64,000 nt of DNA from an uncultured bacterium. Its GTDB lineage: Bacteria; Spirochaetota; Spirochaetia; Sphaerochaetales; Sphaerochaetaceae. Made by a program: the position numbers and the translations under genes. The stretch lies in assembly GCA_905215015.1 (NCBI GenBank), contig CAJMOS010000003.1, positions 1-64,000 of the forward strand, read 5' to 3'. Positions 26,621 to 35,149 of this stretch are shown here, piece after piece. Each line of letters opens with the position of its first letter. Position 1 is the first letter of the stretch. The notes under the pieces are model-generated. The model saw only the letters and a program-made list of their open reading frames with translations. It was not told the origin of the DNA and made no database searches.

Positions 26621-27347
26621 ATACGGATTCTTGATTCCGGTCTACAACCACGGCGTCGCCTGTCTGGAGACGGTCAGGCTTCTCCTGCCCTATGGAATAC
26701 CCATCATCATCGTGGATGACGGAAGCAATGCGGAGACGAAACAGGTGTTGCGGGAAGCCGCCGCGCTTTCCCCCCTCGTGCGTCTGGTTGCCAAAGAGAG
26801 GAATGGGGGGAAGGGCAGCGCGGTCTCGGCCGGGTTCCTGGCCGCGAGGACGATGGGGCTGGACCATGTGCTGCAGCTGGATGCCGACCGGCAGCACGAC
26901 ATTTCCGCCGTACCCCGGTTCCTCGAGCTTTCCCATGCCCACCCATCCAGCCTGATTCTCGGCTATCCGATCTATGACGCAAGCGTTCCCGAGTCGCGGA
27001 AAAAGGGACGCGAGGTCTCCAACGTCTTCGCCAGGATTGTCACCTGCAATACACATATCCGGGATGTCCTGTGCGGTTTCCGCGTCTATCCGGTAGGTCC
27101 TGCCTGCCAGGTCGTCAGCCATGGCATCTGGGACATGCGCATGGGTTTCGATGTCGAGGTGGTGGTCCGCCTTTGCTGGAAGCGCGTGCCCGTCATCAAC
27201 GAGGGGGTCAAGGTCACCTACCCCGCCGACGGGTCCTCCCATTTCCACATGGTCAGGGACAATATCCGCATCAGCCTGGTCTTCACCAGGCTCTGCTTCG
27301 GCGCCTTCATCCGCCTGCCTTGGCTGGTCGCCCGGAGGGAACGATAG
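26613..27347 (+). CDS. Family 2 glycosyltransferase of the APE-type cluster
   Basis: A 244-residue GT-A fold glycosyltransferase: IPVYNHG at the N terminus, VDDGS near residue 38, the metal-binding DADRQHD near 91 and a conserved GFDVEVVVRL block near 180. Its C terminus has a hydrophobic segment (ISLVFTRLCFGAFIRLPWLV), suggesting membrane association. It could glycosylate the polyene anchor lipid. In gamma-proteobacterial APE clusters the glycosyltransferase and acyltransferase are, as I recall, one protein (ApeJ); here they are two genes. It overlaps the ligase-dehydratase gene by eight bases. Confidence 0.85.
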   Translation: MAEYGFLIPVYNHGVACLETVRLLLPYGIPIIIVDDGSNAETKQVLREAAALSPLVRLVAKERNGGKGSAVSAGFLAARTMGLDHVLQLDADRQHDISAVPRFLELSHAHPSSLILGYPIYDASVPESRKKGREVSNVFARIVTCNTHIRDVLCGFRVYPVGPACQVVSHGIWDMRMGFDVEVVVRLCWKRVPVINEGVKVTYPADGSSHFHMVRDNIRISLVFTRLCFGAFIRLPWLVARRER

Positions 27348-28271
27348 ATGGCCGGACAGTGGAGCGGTCAAAAAGAGCTCGGTGGCATGGGCATGATGCG
27401 CCTGCTCTTCAAGGTGTGTCCGCACCATCTGCTCTGCCTGATCGCCATTCCGGTCAGCTTCTTCTACTGGCTGGCTTCGCCCCGGCAACGGCATGCGGCC
27501 AAGGCGTACCTTGCCCATGTGGGCAGGAAGCGAGGCAGCTGGCGTTGTTTCTACGCCTTCAGCCTGACGCTGATCGAAAAGATTGAAGGCTGGGCGGGCA
27601 GATGCTCCTACGATGATCTGGTATTCTTTGACGACGACCTGCCCGACTTGCGCAGGCGGCTTCGGGCGGGCAAGGGGGCGATGCTGTTCGTCTCCCATCA
27701 AGGAAACGCCGAGCTGATGCGGGGTCTGGCGACCGAGGGCAAGACCGGGCTGGGTACGCGGATCAAGATTCTTTCGTTCGTCTATTTCAAGGGTACGAGC
27801 CAGTTCAACGAGATGCTCCGGCGCGTGAATCCCGAGAGCATGGTGCACCTGGTGGATGCCAGCAACATCACCCCCGAGACCATTGCCCGGGTGGAGGAAA
27901 CGGTAAAAGGGGGAGGCCTTGTCGTCATCGCGGGCGACCGGACCAGCATGACCCATGCCGAGCGGTCGCTGTCCATCCCCTTCCTGGGAAAGGATGCGCG
28001 CTTTCCCTTCGGGGCATTCTATCTGGCGGCACTGGTCGGAGTGCCCTCCTATTCGGTATGCTTTGAACGGGTGAAGGACCTTGGCTGGAAGCACCGCTTC
28101 GAGATGCATGTCTGGGCGAATCCCATGATCGACCTCTCCAGCAGGAAAAGCCGCATGGAGGGATCGCGTCAGGTTGCCTGCCACTTTGTCTCGCGTCTGG
28201 AGGCCGAGTGCCGCCGCCACCCCTACCAGTGGGGGAATTTCTATGATTTCTGGGAGGAGGGAATCCGATGA
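27348..28271 (+). CDS. LpxL/HtrB-like acyltransferase
   Basis: A 307-residue lipid acyltransferase with one N-terminal hydrophobic segment (about residues 29-43) and the catalytic pattern HQGNAE (117-122), the H(x4)E/D motif of the lauroyl/myristoyl transferase family. It would transfer an acyl chain, perhaps the polyene itself from the carrier protein, to a glycolipid. A GGAGG site precedes ATG 27348, which follows the glycosyltransferase stop directly. It overlaps the thioesterase gene by four bases. Confidence 0.83.
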   Translation: MAGQWSGQKELGGMGMMRLLFKVCPHHLLCLIAIPVSFFYWLASPRQRHAAKAYLAHVGRKRGSWRCFYAFSLTLIEKIEGWAGRCSYDDLVFFDDDLPDLRRRLRAGKGAMLFVSHQGNAELMRGLATEGKTGLGTRIKILSFVYFKGTSQFNEMLRRVNPESMVHLVDASNITPETIARVEETVKGGGLVVIAGDRTSMTHAERSLSIPFLGKDARFPFGAFYLAALVGVPSYSVCFERVKDLGWKHRFEMHVWANPMIDLSSRKSRMEGSRQVACHFVSRLEAECRRHPYQWGNFYDFWEEGIR

Positions 28272-28693
28272 ATCCGTTTTCCGTGACAGTGGAGCGTAAA
28301 GTCGAGTTCTTTGATGTCGACCCGATGCGGGTTGTCTGGAACGGCAGGTACTTCGACTATTTCGAATGCGCCCGTTCCGCGTTGCTGGATGCCCTCTCCA
28401 TTCCCTATGAGACGCTTGCCGAGGGGGGCTTGATGCTCTATGTGGTGCGCAATGAAGCCAAGTACATCCACCCTGTCCGCCTGCATGACACCATCCTGAT
28501 CAAGGCGGTTCTGCGCGAATGGGACTATCTGATCAGGATTGCGTACGAGGTGCTGGACAAGCGGACAGGCCTTTTGTGCACCAAGGGCATGAGCGAACAG
28601 ATGCCTGCCCGGATTTCGGACGGGAAGGCGCTGATGCAGTTGCCCGAGCCCTATCGCCAGAACATCGCGAAGCGGCTGGAGAACCAGACATGA
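28268..28693 (+). CDS. Acyl-CoA/ACP thioesterase (4HBT family)
   Basis: A 141-residue hotdog-fold thioesterase of the 4-hydroxybenzoyl-CoA thioesterase type. FDVDPMRVVWNGRYFDYFE at residues 15-33 carries the catalytic Asp18. It probably releases or edits stalled acyl chains (ApeK-like). Start and stop both overlap neighbours by four bases. Confidence 0.88.
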   Translation: MNPFSVTVERKVEFFDVDPMRVVWNGRYFDYFECARSALLDALSIPYETLAEGGLMLYVVRNEAKYIHPVRLHDTILIKAVLREWDYLIRIAYEVLDKRTGLLCTKGMSEQMPARISDGKALMQLPEPYRQNIAKRLENQT

Positions 28694-29337
28694 AAGCCGT
28701 TTGGGTGATACTGCTCTTGCTGTGTGTCGTTCCGCTTTCCGCTCTGGACGTGGAGGACGACGGGGTATTCGGACACCCGGTGACGCTTGGGGATGCCTCT
28801 TTCGTCTCCACCTACCAGACGGTGGCCTACAACGGTCCTTGGGTGGCGGATTTTACCCAGACCAAGCAGATCCATGGCATCAAACGGACGTTCCGCTCGA
28901 CGGGAACCATGCTGTTGCAGCCTTCCCGCGGCATCGTCTGGAACATGCGTACGCCTTACCCGTCGGTTTTGGTCGTGGGTCCCTCGTATATCGTCCAGCA
29001 ATTGCCAGGGCGGCAGACAAGCCGCATGGAGTTCGGCGACAACCAGGTTTTCACCCAGATTTCCCGAACCATCGAGATGGTGCTTGCCGGCAATCTTGCC
29101 GCCTTGGACGACGCTTTTTCCCTTTCCTTCCAGAAGGAGGGAGAGGATTGGACGCTTGCGTTGGTTCCCAGGCAGGCCGAGGTCGCCTCGTTTGTCGATT
29201 CCTTCGTGCTCGGGGGAGCCGACGAGCTCAAGACCGTGCTGATGCACGAGAAGGGCGGGGATTCAATCCGCTATGATTTCTCCTCGATGGAGCGACGGAG
29301 CCTGGGCGATGACGAGCTTGCCTATTTCTCGCTGTAA
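28690..29337 (+). CDS. LolA-like outer-membrane carrier protein
   Basis: A 215-residue exported protein with a signal peptide (residues 1-19, VVPLSALD). The mature part has the LolA-type pattern of FTQTKQIHGIKRTFRSTG then GIVWNMRTPYPSVLVV. In APE clusters this protein (ApeL-like) is thought to ferry the lipid-linked polyene across the periplasm. The exporter gene downstream starts inside it. Confidence 0.85.
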   Translation: MKAVWVILLLLCVVPLSALDVEDDGVFGHPVTLGDASFVSTYQTVAYNGPWVADFTQTKQIHGIKRTFRSTGTMLLQPSRGIVWNMRTPYPSVLVVGPSYIVQQLPGRQTSRMEFGDNQVFTQISRTIEMVLAGNLAALDDAFSLSFQKEGEDWTLALVPRQAEVASFVDSFVLGGADELKTVLMHEKGGDSIRYDFSSMERRSLGDDELAYFSL

Positions 29338-31675
29338 CGAGATACGCTCCTTCCGCATCTGGCTGGGTTTCCACCTGGTCCTGCTCTTGCTGTTCCTTGC
29401 CACGGTGCTTGCGCGTTCCTCGATTGGCGTGACCAACGACCTGTTCGACCTGATTCCCACCTCGGAAGAGATGCGGGATGTCGTTGTTGCCGAGCGTGAA
29501 TTCTCCGACCGGTCCTCGCGCACCGTGCTCTTCTTCGTCATCTCCCCCGATTTCGGGCAGGCTAGGGAACAGGCCCTGCTCCTGGAGAAAAGACTGTTGG
29601 ACACGGGTTCCTTCCTCGACCTACGTGCATCCGCCGGCCCGATGGTTTCGGTATCGGAGCTCAATGCTGAGCTTTCCCGACTGAAATTCGCGTTGCTGGA
29701 CGAGGAAATGGAAAGCGCGTTGCAAAGGGGACATTACCAGGATGTGGCCGACAGTGCCCTTGCGCTTGTCTACGGCGCCTTCCATTTGCAGGACCTCAGC
29801 CAGATTGACAAGGATCCCTTCCTTCTTGCCGAGCGGGAGAGCAGGAGCCTTGTCTCCCAGCTTGCCTCCATGGGCGGCATGAGTCCGAAGGAGGGCGTGC
29901 TGGCAAGGGAAGTGGAAGGTTCCTGGTATGTGATGTTGCAAGGAGAGCTGACCGAAAAAGCGGTGGCGATGAACAACAAGAGGGATATCGCTTCCGTCTT
30001 CCAGACCTGTGAGGAACTGGAGAGGGATGCGGGAGTGCAGGTGGCCCTCAGCGGCATTCTGTTCCACAGCTGGGAGAGCTCGATGGGCGCGCAGCGGGAG
30101 CTTGTCATCATCACCTCCATCTCCCTCTTCCTGGTCCTTTCGCTGTTCATCTGGCTTTTTCGTAGTCCCTTGGTCATTTTCCTGCTCCTTTTGGACATCC
30201 TTCTGGCCTGCTGCTCGGCCATGGCCTGCGTCTTCTCGGTCTTTGGCAGGATGAACGTGCTGACGCTGGTCTTCGGCACCACGCTGATCGGTACCTGCGT
30301 GGACTATTCGGTCCACTATTCGCTGCACGCTTGGTGGGACGAGGATGGCATGGATCCCCTTGCAACCAGAAACCGGCTCTTCAAGGGGATCGGCACCAGC
30401 TTCCTATCCACATTGCTCTGCTATGCCCTGTTGCTGCTTGCCCCCTACCGCCTTCTGAAGGAGGTGGCGCTGTTCTCGATGGCGGGCCTGGCGAGCTCGT
30501 TCGTCACCAGCATGTTCCTGTACCCGGTCCTGTTCAGCCACCGGCATTTCGCGCGGAAAGGGGTGGATGCCGGATCCTTCCGGGTGCCTTCTCCCGAGCC
30601 ATCGGCAATGCGGCGCCGGACCATGGTCGTTGCAACGGTCCTGCTTGCCGTCCTGTTCTGTCTCCTTTGCGTACCCAAGGTCCGGGTGCATAACGACCTT
30701 GCAAGCCTGTATCGCGTGAGCGACCGCATGAAACGCAACGAGGGCTTGGCCGCCAAGGCCATGCCGTACGCGACCTCGACCTTCTTGATTGTCAGCGCCG
30801 ACAGCGAGGAAGAGCTCCTCGAACGTGAGGAATCCTTCGTCTCCGATTTGAGAGGAGAAGGGGTGGGTACGCCGATAGCGACCAGCATGCTCGTCCCCTC
30901 CGTCCGCCTGCAGGAGGAGCGGGTGTCCTTGGTGCGCAGCCTGTACGAGGTCGAGCTCGACCGGCAGTGCGAGGCCTTGGGATGTGATGCCAAGGACGCG
31001 TGGGAGGAGCTGCAGGCGCTTGCCAGCACGCCGGTTTCCGTCAGCGATGTGCGGTCCCTTCCGATTGCCCGCCAGCTTGTCGACCGGCTCTGGATCGGAG
31101 AAATTGACGGAAGATATTACAGCGCTGTCATGGTGCTGGACGCGGATCTCGCGAGGGTGGAGGAGATCGCGGGAGAGCATGAAGGGGTCTGGTTCTTCAA
31201 CACGGCGCGGGACATCTCGCGCCAGCTCGACGTGCTGACCGGGACGATTCTCCGGATCCTGCTCTGTTCGTTCGTCCTGATGGTGCTGCTTCTCGGATGG
31301 ACCTACGGCTTCAGACGCTCGCTCGGCTACCACCTCTCGCCGTTGGTGATCCTTGTGGTGACGGTGGGTTGCATGGTCCTTTTCGAGGGGGCGGTGGATT
31401 TCTTCACCGTGGTGGCTTTGGTCCTTTCCGTGGGACTCGGGTTGGACTATGTGGTGTTCATGATGGAGATGAAGGGGATGGAAGAGAGAAAACGGTCGGT
31501 CAGCTTCGTTGCCGTCGCCCTTTCGTTTGCCACAAGCGCCCTTTCGTTCGGGACTCTGGCCTTCTCCTCGTTCCGTCCGGTGCACCTGTTCGGTCTGGCC
31601 GTCCTGGTCGGTCTCTGCACCGCCTACCTGTTTTCCCTGTTCATGCGAAGAGTGGACGGGCGAAAGGAACCGTGA
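29309..31675 (+). CDS. MMPL/RND-type exporter of the APE-type cluster
   Basis: A 788-residue inner-membrane protein with two symmetrical halves, each with one N-terminal transmembrane segment, a large periplasmic domain and a bundle of five more segments (for example LVIFLLLLDILLACCSAMA and SLGYHLSPLVILVVTVG). This is the MMPL/RND topology and matches ApeM-like exporters. It should move the polyene lipid to the periplasm with the LolA-like protein. ATG 29309 overlaps the LolA-like gene by 29 bases. The 3' end overlaps the antisense phosphopantetheinyl transferase gene by 35 bases. Confidence 0.88.
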   Translation: MTSLPISRCNEIRSFRIWLGFHLVLLLLFLATVLARSSIGVTNDLFDLIPTSEEMRDVVVAEREFSDRSSRTVLFFVISPDFGQAREQALLLEKRLLDTGSFLDLRASAGPMVSVSELNAELSRLKFALLDEEMESALQRGHYQDVADSALALVYGAFHLQDLSQIDKDPFLLAERESRSLVSQLASMGGMSPKEGVLAREVEGSWYVMLQGELTEKAVAMNNKRDIASVFQTCEELERDAGVQVALSGILFHSWESSMGAQRELVIITSISLFLVLSLFIWLFRSPLVIFLLLLDILLACCSAMACVFSVFGRMNVLTLVFGTTLIGTCVDYSVHYSLHAWWDEDGMDPLATRNRLFKGIGTSFLSTLLCYALLLLAPYRLLKEVALFSMAGLASSFVTSMFLYPVLFSHRHFARKGVDAGSFRVPSPEPSAMRRRTMVVATVLLAVLFCLLCVPKVRVHNDLASLYRVSDRMKRNEGLAAKAMPYATSTFLIVSADSEEELLEREESFVSDLRGEGVGTPIATSMLVPSVRLQEERVSLVRSLYEVELDRQCEALGCDAKDAWEELQALASTPVSVSDVRSLPIARQLVDRLWIGEIDGRYYSAVMVLDADLARVEEIAGEHEGVWFFNTARDISRQLDVLTGTILRILLCSFVLMVLLLGWTYGFRRSLGYHLSPLVILVVTVGCMVLFEGAVDFFTVVALVLSVGLGLDYVVFMMEMKGMEERKRSVSFVAVALSFATSALSFGTLAFSSFRPVHLFGLAVLVGLCTAYLFSLFMRRVDGRKEP

Positions 31676-32180
31676 CGCCGCACCCATAGGTGCTGAGCAC
31701 GAACAGGCCTTCCTCTGTCCGGTAGAGGAAGCTTGCAAGCGGAAGCCCCTCCGGCTCGGGGGTGGCAAGCAGCTTGAGGAGCGTCTTTCCCGTGGCCTTC
31801 ATCATCGCCTCCATCCGCGTCCAGACATAGCAGAAGCGTAGTGGAGTCTCCGCTTCGAGGATCCACCTCGCGCGCCCGGGGTCGATGAAGCGCTCGGCAA
31901 GCTCGTGGTATGACGGCCTTTCGTCCACGTGCTGGACGTCGATGCCGAGCCGTGCATGCTCCGGTCCGACGAGCACGACGACCTCGCCCGCGGAGTGGGA
32001 GATGGAAAGCGCGGCGGGAATCTGGGGACAGTAGGGCTTGCCTTCGTCCGTATGGGCGATGGAGAGGGCTGGGGGATCGACGGCAAACAGCTTTGCAAGC
32101 GCGTCCGTGGCAAGCGTCTCGGCCAGCGCATGCTGCTTCCTCGCCTTTTCCTTGCGGGAAAGGGCGGTGCTGTTTGACAT
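31641..32180 (-). CDS. 4'-phosphopantetheinyl transferase, antisense within the cluster
   Basis: A 179-residue Sfp/AcpT-type enzyme that moves phosphopantetheine from CoA onto the carrier proteins. Metal-binding Asp81 lies in LGIDVQHVDE, preceded by SISHSAGEV, and Glu124 lies in WTRMEAMMKATGK (the WxxxEA motif). It is the only minus-strand gene inside the long plus-strand arm. The start at 32180 has only a weak GGG upstream and a TATCAT box 6 bases before it. The frame stays open to 32843 but the extra N terminus does not match the family. Confidence 0.88.
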   Translation of the reverse strand: MSNSTALSRKEKARKQHALAETLATDALAKLFAVDPPALSIAHTDEGKPYCPQIPAALSISHSAGEVVVLVGPEHARLGIDVQHVDERPSYHELAERFIDPGRARWILEAETPLRFCYVWTRMEAMMKATGKTLLKLLATPEPEGLPLASFLYRTEEGLFVLSTYGCGVTVPFARPLFA

Positions 32181-32202
32181 GTGCCCATGATACAGGTAGT
32201 AT
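32174..32202 (+). promoter_or_regulatory. Internal promoter for the second half of the plus arm
   Basis: Perfect TTGACA at 32174-32179, 17-bp spacer, TAGTAT at 32197-32202, 32 bases before the lipoprotein start. It overlaps the start of the divergent phosphopantetheinyl transferase gene. Confidence 0.6.
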
Positions 32203-32234
32203 TCATGTACCTTGTTTGCTGGAGAGGAATTCCT

Positions 32235-32807
32235 GTGAGTCATCGTCTGCTTTCGGCCCTTTGGATCACCATGATACTCCTTCTTGCCGGATGTGTCTCC
32301 ACCCGTCATGCGGGCAAGGTCTACGTGACCGATGGCACGCAGGTTGCGCTGCTGCCCACAAAAGACATGGAGGGGACGGTGGACGCGATGCATCTGCTTG
32401 CCGGCTCCTACAAGGACCGGTCGTTTACCTTGGACGCCTATGTGTTTGCCGACAGCAGCATGCTTTCGGTGACGGCCATGACCACCATGGGGAACACGAT
32501 CGCCACGCTCTCCTATGAAGGGGAGCGAATCACCAAAGCCGCCAGCATGATCGGCGGTATTCCTTTCCCCGCCGAATACCTCTTCTTTGATTTCCAGCTC
32601 TGCTATTATCGGGCCGACGCCCTCAAGGAACTGTTCGACGCGGCGGGACTGTCTTTTACGGAAGAAGAGAAAGATGGAGTGGTCCGCCGCACGCTCGCCG
32701 ACGGCTCCTTGGTCATCGCCACGGTGGACAAAAGCGAGGCCGGCATCTCTTTCTCCAACCAGCTGAGAGGGTATTCCTATACGATTGTGGTGGTTCCCGA
32801 TGCCTGA
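32235..32807 (+). CDS. DUF3261-like lipoprotein of the APE-type cluster
   Basis: A 190-residue lipoprotein with signal peptide and lipobox LLAGC near residue 20. The remainder fits the DUF3261 pattern as I recall it (VALLPTKDMEG, MTTMGNTIATLSYEGE, PAEYLFFDFQLCYY), a family tied to aryl polyene clusters (ApeN-like). It is probably an outer-membrane receptor or anchoring partner of the LolA-like carrier. GTG 32235 was chosen because GGAGAGGAA lies just upstream. Confidence 0.78.
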   Translation: MSHRLLSALWITMILLLAGCVSTRHAGKVYVTDGTQVALLPTKDMEGTVDAMHLLAGSYKDRSFTLDAYVFADSSMLSVTAMTTMGNTIATLSYEGERITKAASMIGGIPFPAEYLFFDFQLCYYRADALKELFDAAGLSFTEEEKDGVVRRTLADGSLVIATVDKSEAGISFSNQLRGYSYTIVVVPDA

Positions 32808-33957
32808 CCACGTAGTGCTCTCGCACCCCTTTGTCATCACCAACCTTGCCCAAGATCCCCTAGATCTCTACCGGGCCGTCCTGGCAGGCAAGCCGGCGTT
32901 CTCTTCCCTGCAGGTTTACGGCAAGTCCTACCTGTTCGCCGACGTGCCCGAACGCTATGAGGACAAGGAGGAACACTCCTACCACAAGGGCATGTGCAAG
33001 GCACTGGCGGAGAGCTATCGGCCTGTCGTTGCCTCTTTGGAGGAACGCTATGGGAAGGATCGGGTCGCCCTGCTTGTCGCCACCTGTGATTATCAGAGCG
33101 AGTGGTCAACCCCCGCGACCGGGTATTTTTTCGCCCATCAGGCTTTCCCGCAAGGCTACACCCTGTATCGGCAGAGTCCCGCGTGGTCGGTGGATTTCCT
33201 GCGGGGCGAGTGGAACCTGGAGGGCATCGGTGAGACGCTTTCCACCGCTTGCTCGACCGGAGCCGGCATGCTGGCTCGTGCCCGTGACTTGATCGAGGCG
33301 GGCTTTGCCGATGCCGTGGTCGCCGTGGGCTACGACCTTGCCTACGATGTTGTCTGCATGGGCTTCGACAGCCTTGGGGTCTACGCCCCCGAGAGGACGA
33401 ATCCTTCGAGCCTGAACCGCAAGGGGGTGACCCTCGGTACCGGTCTTGGCGCATTGGTGGTCACGGCAGGTCCCCAAAAGGGGGATTGTGTGTTGCTCGG
33501 GATCGGCGAATCGAACGACGCCTACCATATCACCGGGCCCGATCCCGAAGGGACTGGGGCGGAAGCGTGCATGCGGCGCGCCCTTTCGGACGCCGGCCTT
33601 GAGCCGAAGGATATCGGCTACATCAACCTGCATGGGACCGGCACCCATGCCAATGACCTGATGGAGGCGCTTGCCATCGACCGGATCTTTGGCTGCGGCG
33701 TGCCTGTCAGCTCGACCAAGAGCCTGACGGGGCACACGTTGGGAGCAAGCGGGGCGATTGAGACGATTCTTTGCCTGGAGACCCTTATCCATGGCTTGCT
33801 TCCCCCGCATGTTTTTGACGGCGTGCGGGATCCAGCATTGCCGCCCCTCACGTTTGTCGGGCAGGGAGAGCGCTATCCCCGGCCGCATGCGTGCATGAGC
33901 AACTCCTTTGCCTTCGGCGGGAACAACGTTTCGGTGATTGTGGGGGTGGAGGAATGA
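32800..33957 (+). CDS. Beta-ketoacyl-ACP synthase (first ketosynthase)
   Basis: A 385-residue condensing enzyme with all three catalytic residues: Cys151 in STACSTGAGM, His278 in NLHGTGTHAND and His312 in LTGHTLGASG. It resembles the KS of APE clusters (ApeO or ApeR type) and extends the chain with malonyl-ACP. The N terminus lacks the usual VVITG start (PDHVVLSHPFVITN), as in other APE ketosynthases. The start overlaps the lipoprotein gene by eight bases. Confidence 0.9.
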   Translation: MPDHVVLSHPFVITNLAQDPLDLYRAVLAGKPAFSSLQVYGKSYLFADVPERYEDKEEHSYHKGMCKALAESYRPVVASLEERYGKDRVALLVATCDYQSEWSTPATGYFFAHQAFPQGYTLYRQSPAWSVDFLRGEWNLEGIGETLSTACSTGAGMLARARDLIEAGFADAVVAVGYDLAYDVVCMGFDSLGVYAPERTNPSSLNRKGVTLGTGLGALVVTAGPQKGDCVLLGIGESNDAYHITGPDPEGTGAEACMRRALSDAGLEPKDIGYINLHGTGTHANDLMEALAIDRIFGCGVPVSSTKSLTGHTLGASGAIETILCLETLIHGLLPPHVFDGVRDPALPPLTFVGQGERYPRPHACMSNSFAFGGNNVSVIVGVEE

Positions 33958-34421
33958 AACTGCCGATCATGGGAAAGGAATCTGTCGCCCTTCTGGTGCC
34001 GCACAAGCGGAGCATGCTTCTGCTTGACGGGATCCTCGGCTTTGACCGAGAGAAAGGGCAGGCGGTGAGCTTGACGGAGGTCGACCGGTCCAACCTCTTT
34101 TTTGACGGGAATCTCAACGGCATTCCCGGGTATGTCTGTTTTGAGCTGATGGCGCAGACAATCAGCGCCTATGACTATCTGGTGGGCGGGGGCATGGGTG
34201 GCAAGCCGAAAATTGGCTTCATCTTAGGAGTCAACCAGCTGAAGATGGCTTGTCCGGTGATTCCCCAGGGCAGCCGCATCACGACCACCATCAGGCAGGA
34301 GTGCGCCATCGGAGAGGCGATGTATTCCTTTGTGGGGGAATCGAACGTTGGGGACGAGACGGTGGCGAGCGCGACGCTGATGGTGTACACCGTCCTGCAT
34401 CCTGAAGGATTCTTGGTATGA
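33954..34421 (+). CDS. 3-hydroxyacyl-ACP dehydratase (ApeP-like hotdog)
   Basis: A 155-residue hotdog protein that would dehydrate the 3-hydroxyacyl chain to the enoyl form. Conserved parts are LVPHKRSMLLLDGI with a His near residue 17, and GIPGYVCFELMAQTISAY with the catalytic Glu. It lies between the ketosynthase and the ketoreductase, overlapping both by four bases. Because no enoyl reductase is present, each double bond should remain. Confidence 0.87.
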   Translation: MKLPIMGKESVALLVPHKRSMLLLDGILGFDREKGQAVSLTEVDRSNLFFDGNLNGIPGYVCFELMAQTISAYDYLVGGGMGGKPKIGFILGVNQLKMACPVIPQGSRITTTIRQECAIGEAMYSFVGESNVGDETVASATLMVYTVLHPEGFLV

Positions 34422-35149
34422 GTGAGATGGAGAAACACGTTCTGGTAACCGGCAGCAGTGGCGGCATCGGCAGCAGTATCGCCCGTGCCGTGGCCAAGGC
34501 CGGATATCAGGTGACCGCATGCTATCGCGGTCATGAGGAAAGGGCCTTGGCGCTGCAGGCCGGGATCCGGGATGAAGGGGGTAGCTGCGAGTTGCTCCGC
34601 TTCGATATCGCCGACCGGAAGGGGACGGAGGATGCGCTGACCGGCTGGCTGGAGAGCCATGGCGCCCCTTGGGGGGTCGTCTGCAACGCGGGCATATGCA
34701 GGGACAATGTGTTTCCCGCAATGGACGGCGAGGACTGGGACCAGGTGCTCCACACCAATCTGGACGGGTTCTACAATGTCATGCACCCGTTGGTCCTGCC
34801 GATGTGCCGCAGGCGCAAGGGCCGGATCATCGTGATGAGCTCGATCAGCGGAATCGTCGGCAACCGCGGGCAGGTCAACTACAGCGCCTCGAAGGCCGGC
34901 CTGATAGGCGCCTCGAAGGCCCTGGCGGCCGAACTGGCGAGCCGCTCGATCACCGTCAACTGCATCGCTCCCGGCATCATCGACACCGAGATGCTCAAGG
35001 GGCTGCCGACGGAGGAGATGCTGAAGCTGGTGCCGATGAAACGGCTGGGCAAGCCGGAAGAGGTCGCCGCCTTGGTCCTGTTTTTGCTCTCTGAAGAGGC
35101 TGGCTACATCACCCGGCAGGTGATCAGCGTGAATGGAGGAATGGAATGA
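34418..35149 (+). CDS. 3-oxoacyl-ACP reductase (FabG-like)
   Basis: A 243-residue short-chain dehydrogenase reducing 3-oxoacyl-ACP with NADPH. The cofactor motif is TGSSGGIG (11-18), the catalytic residues are Ser142, Tyr155 and Lys159 (YSASK), and Asn90 lies in CNAG. It has the full FabG layout and is ApeQ-like by position. Overlaps of four bases on both sides show tight coupling with the dehydratase and second ketosynthase. Confidence 0.92.
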   Translation: MSEMEKHVLVTGSSGGIGSSIARAVAKAGYQVTACYRGHEERALALQAGIRDEGGSCELLRFDIADRKGTEDALTGWLESHGAPWGVVCNAGICRDNVFPAMDGEDWDQVLHTNLDGFYNVMHPLVLPMCRRRKGRIIVMSSISGIVGNRGQVNYSASKAGLIGASKALAAELASRSITVNCIAPGIIDTEMLKGLPTEEMLKLVPMKRLGKPEEVAALVLFLLSEEAGYITRQVISVNGGME

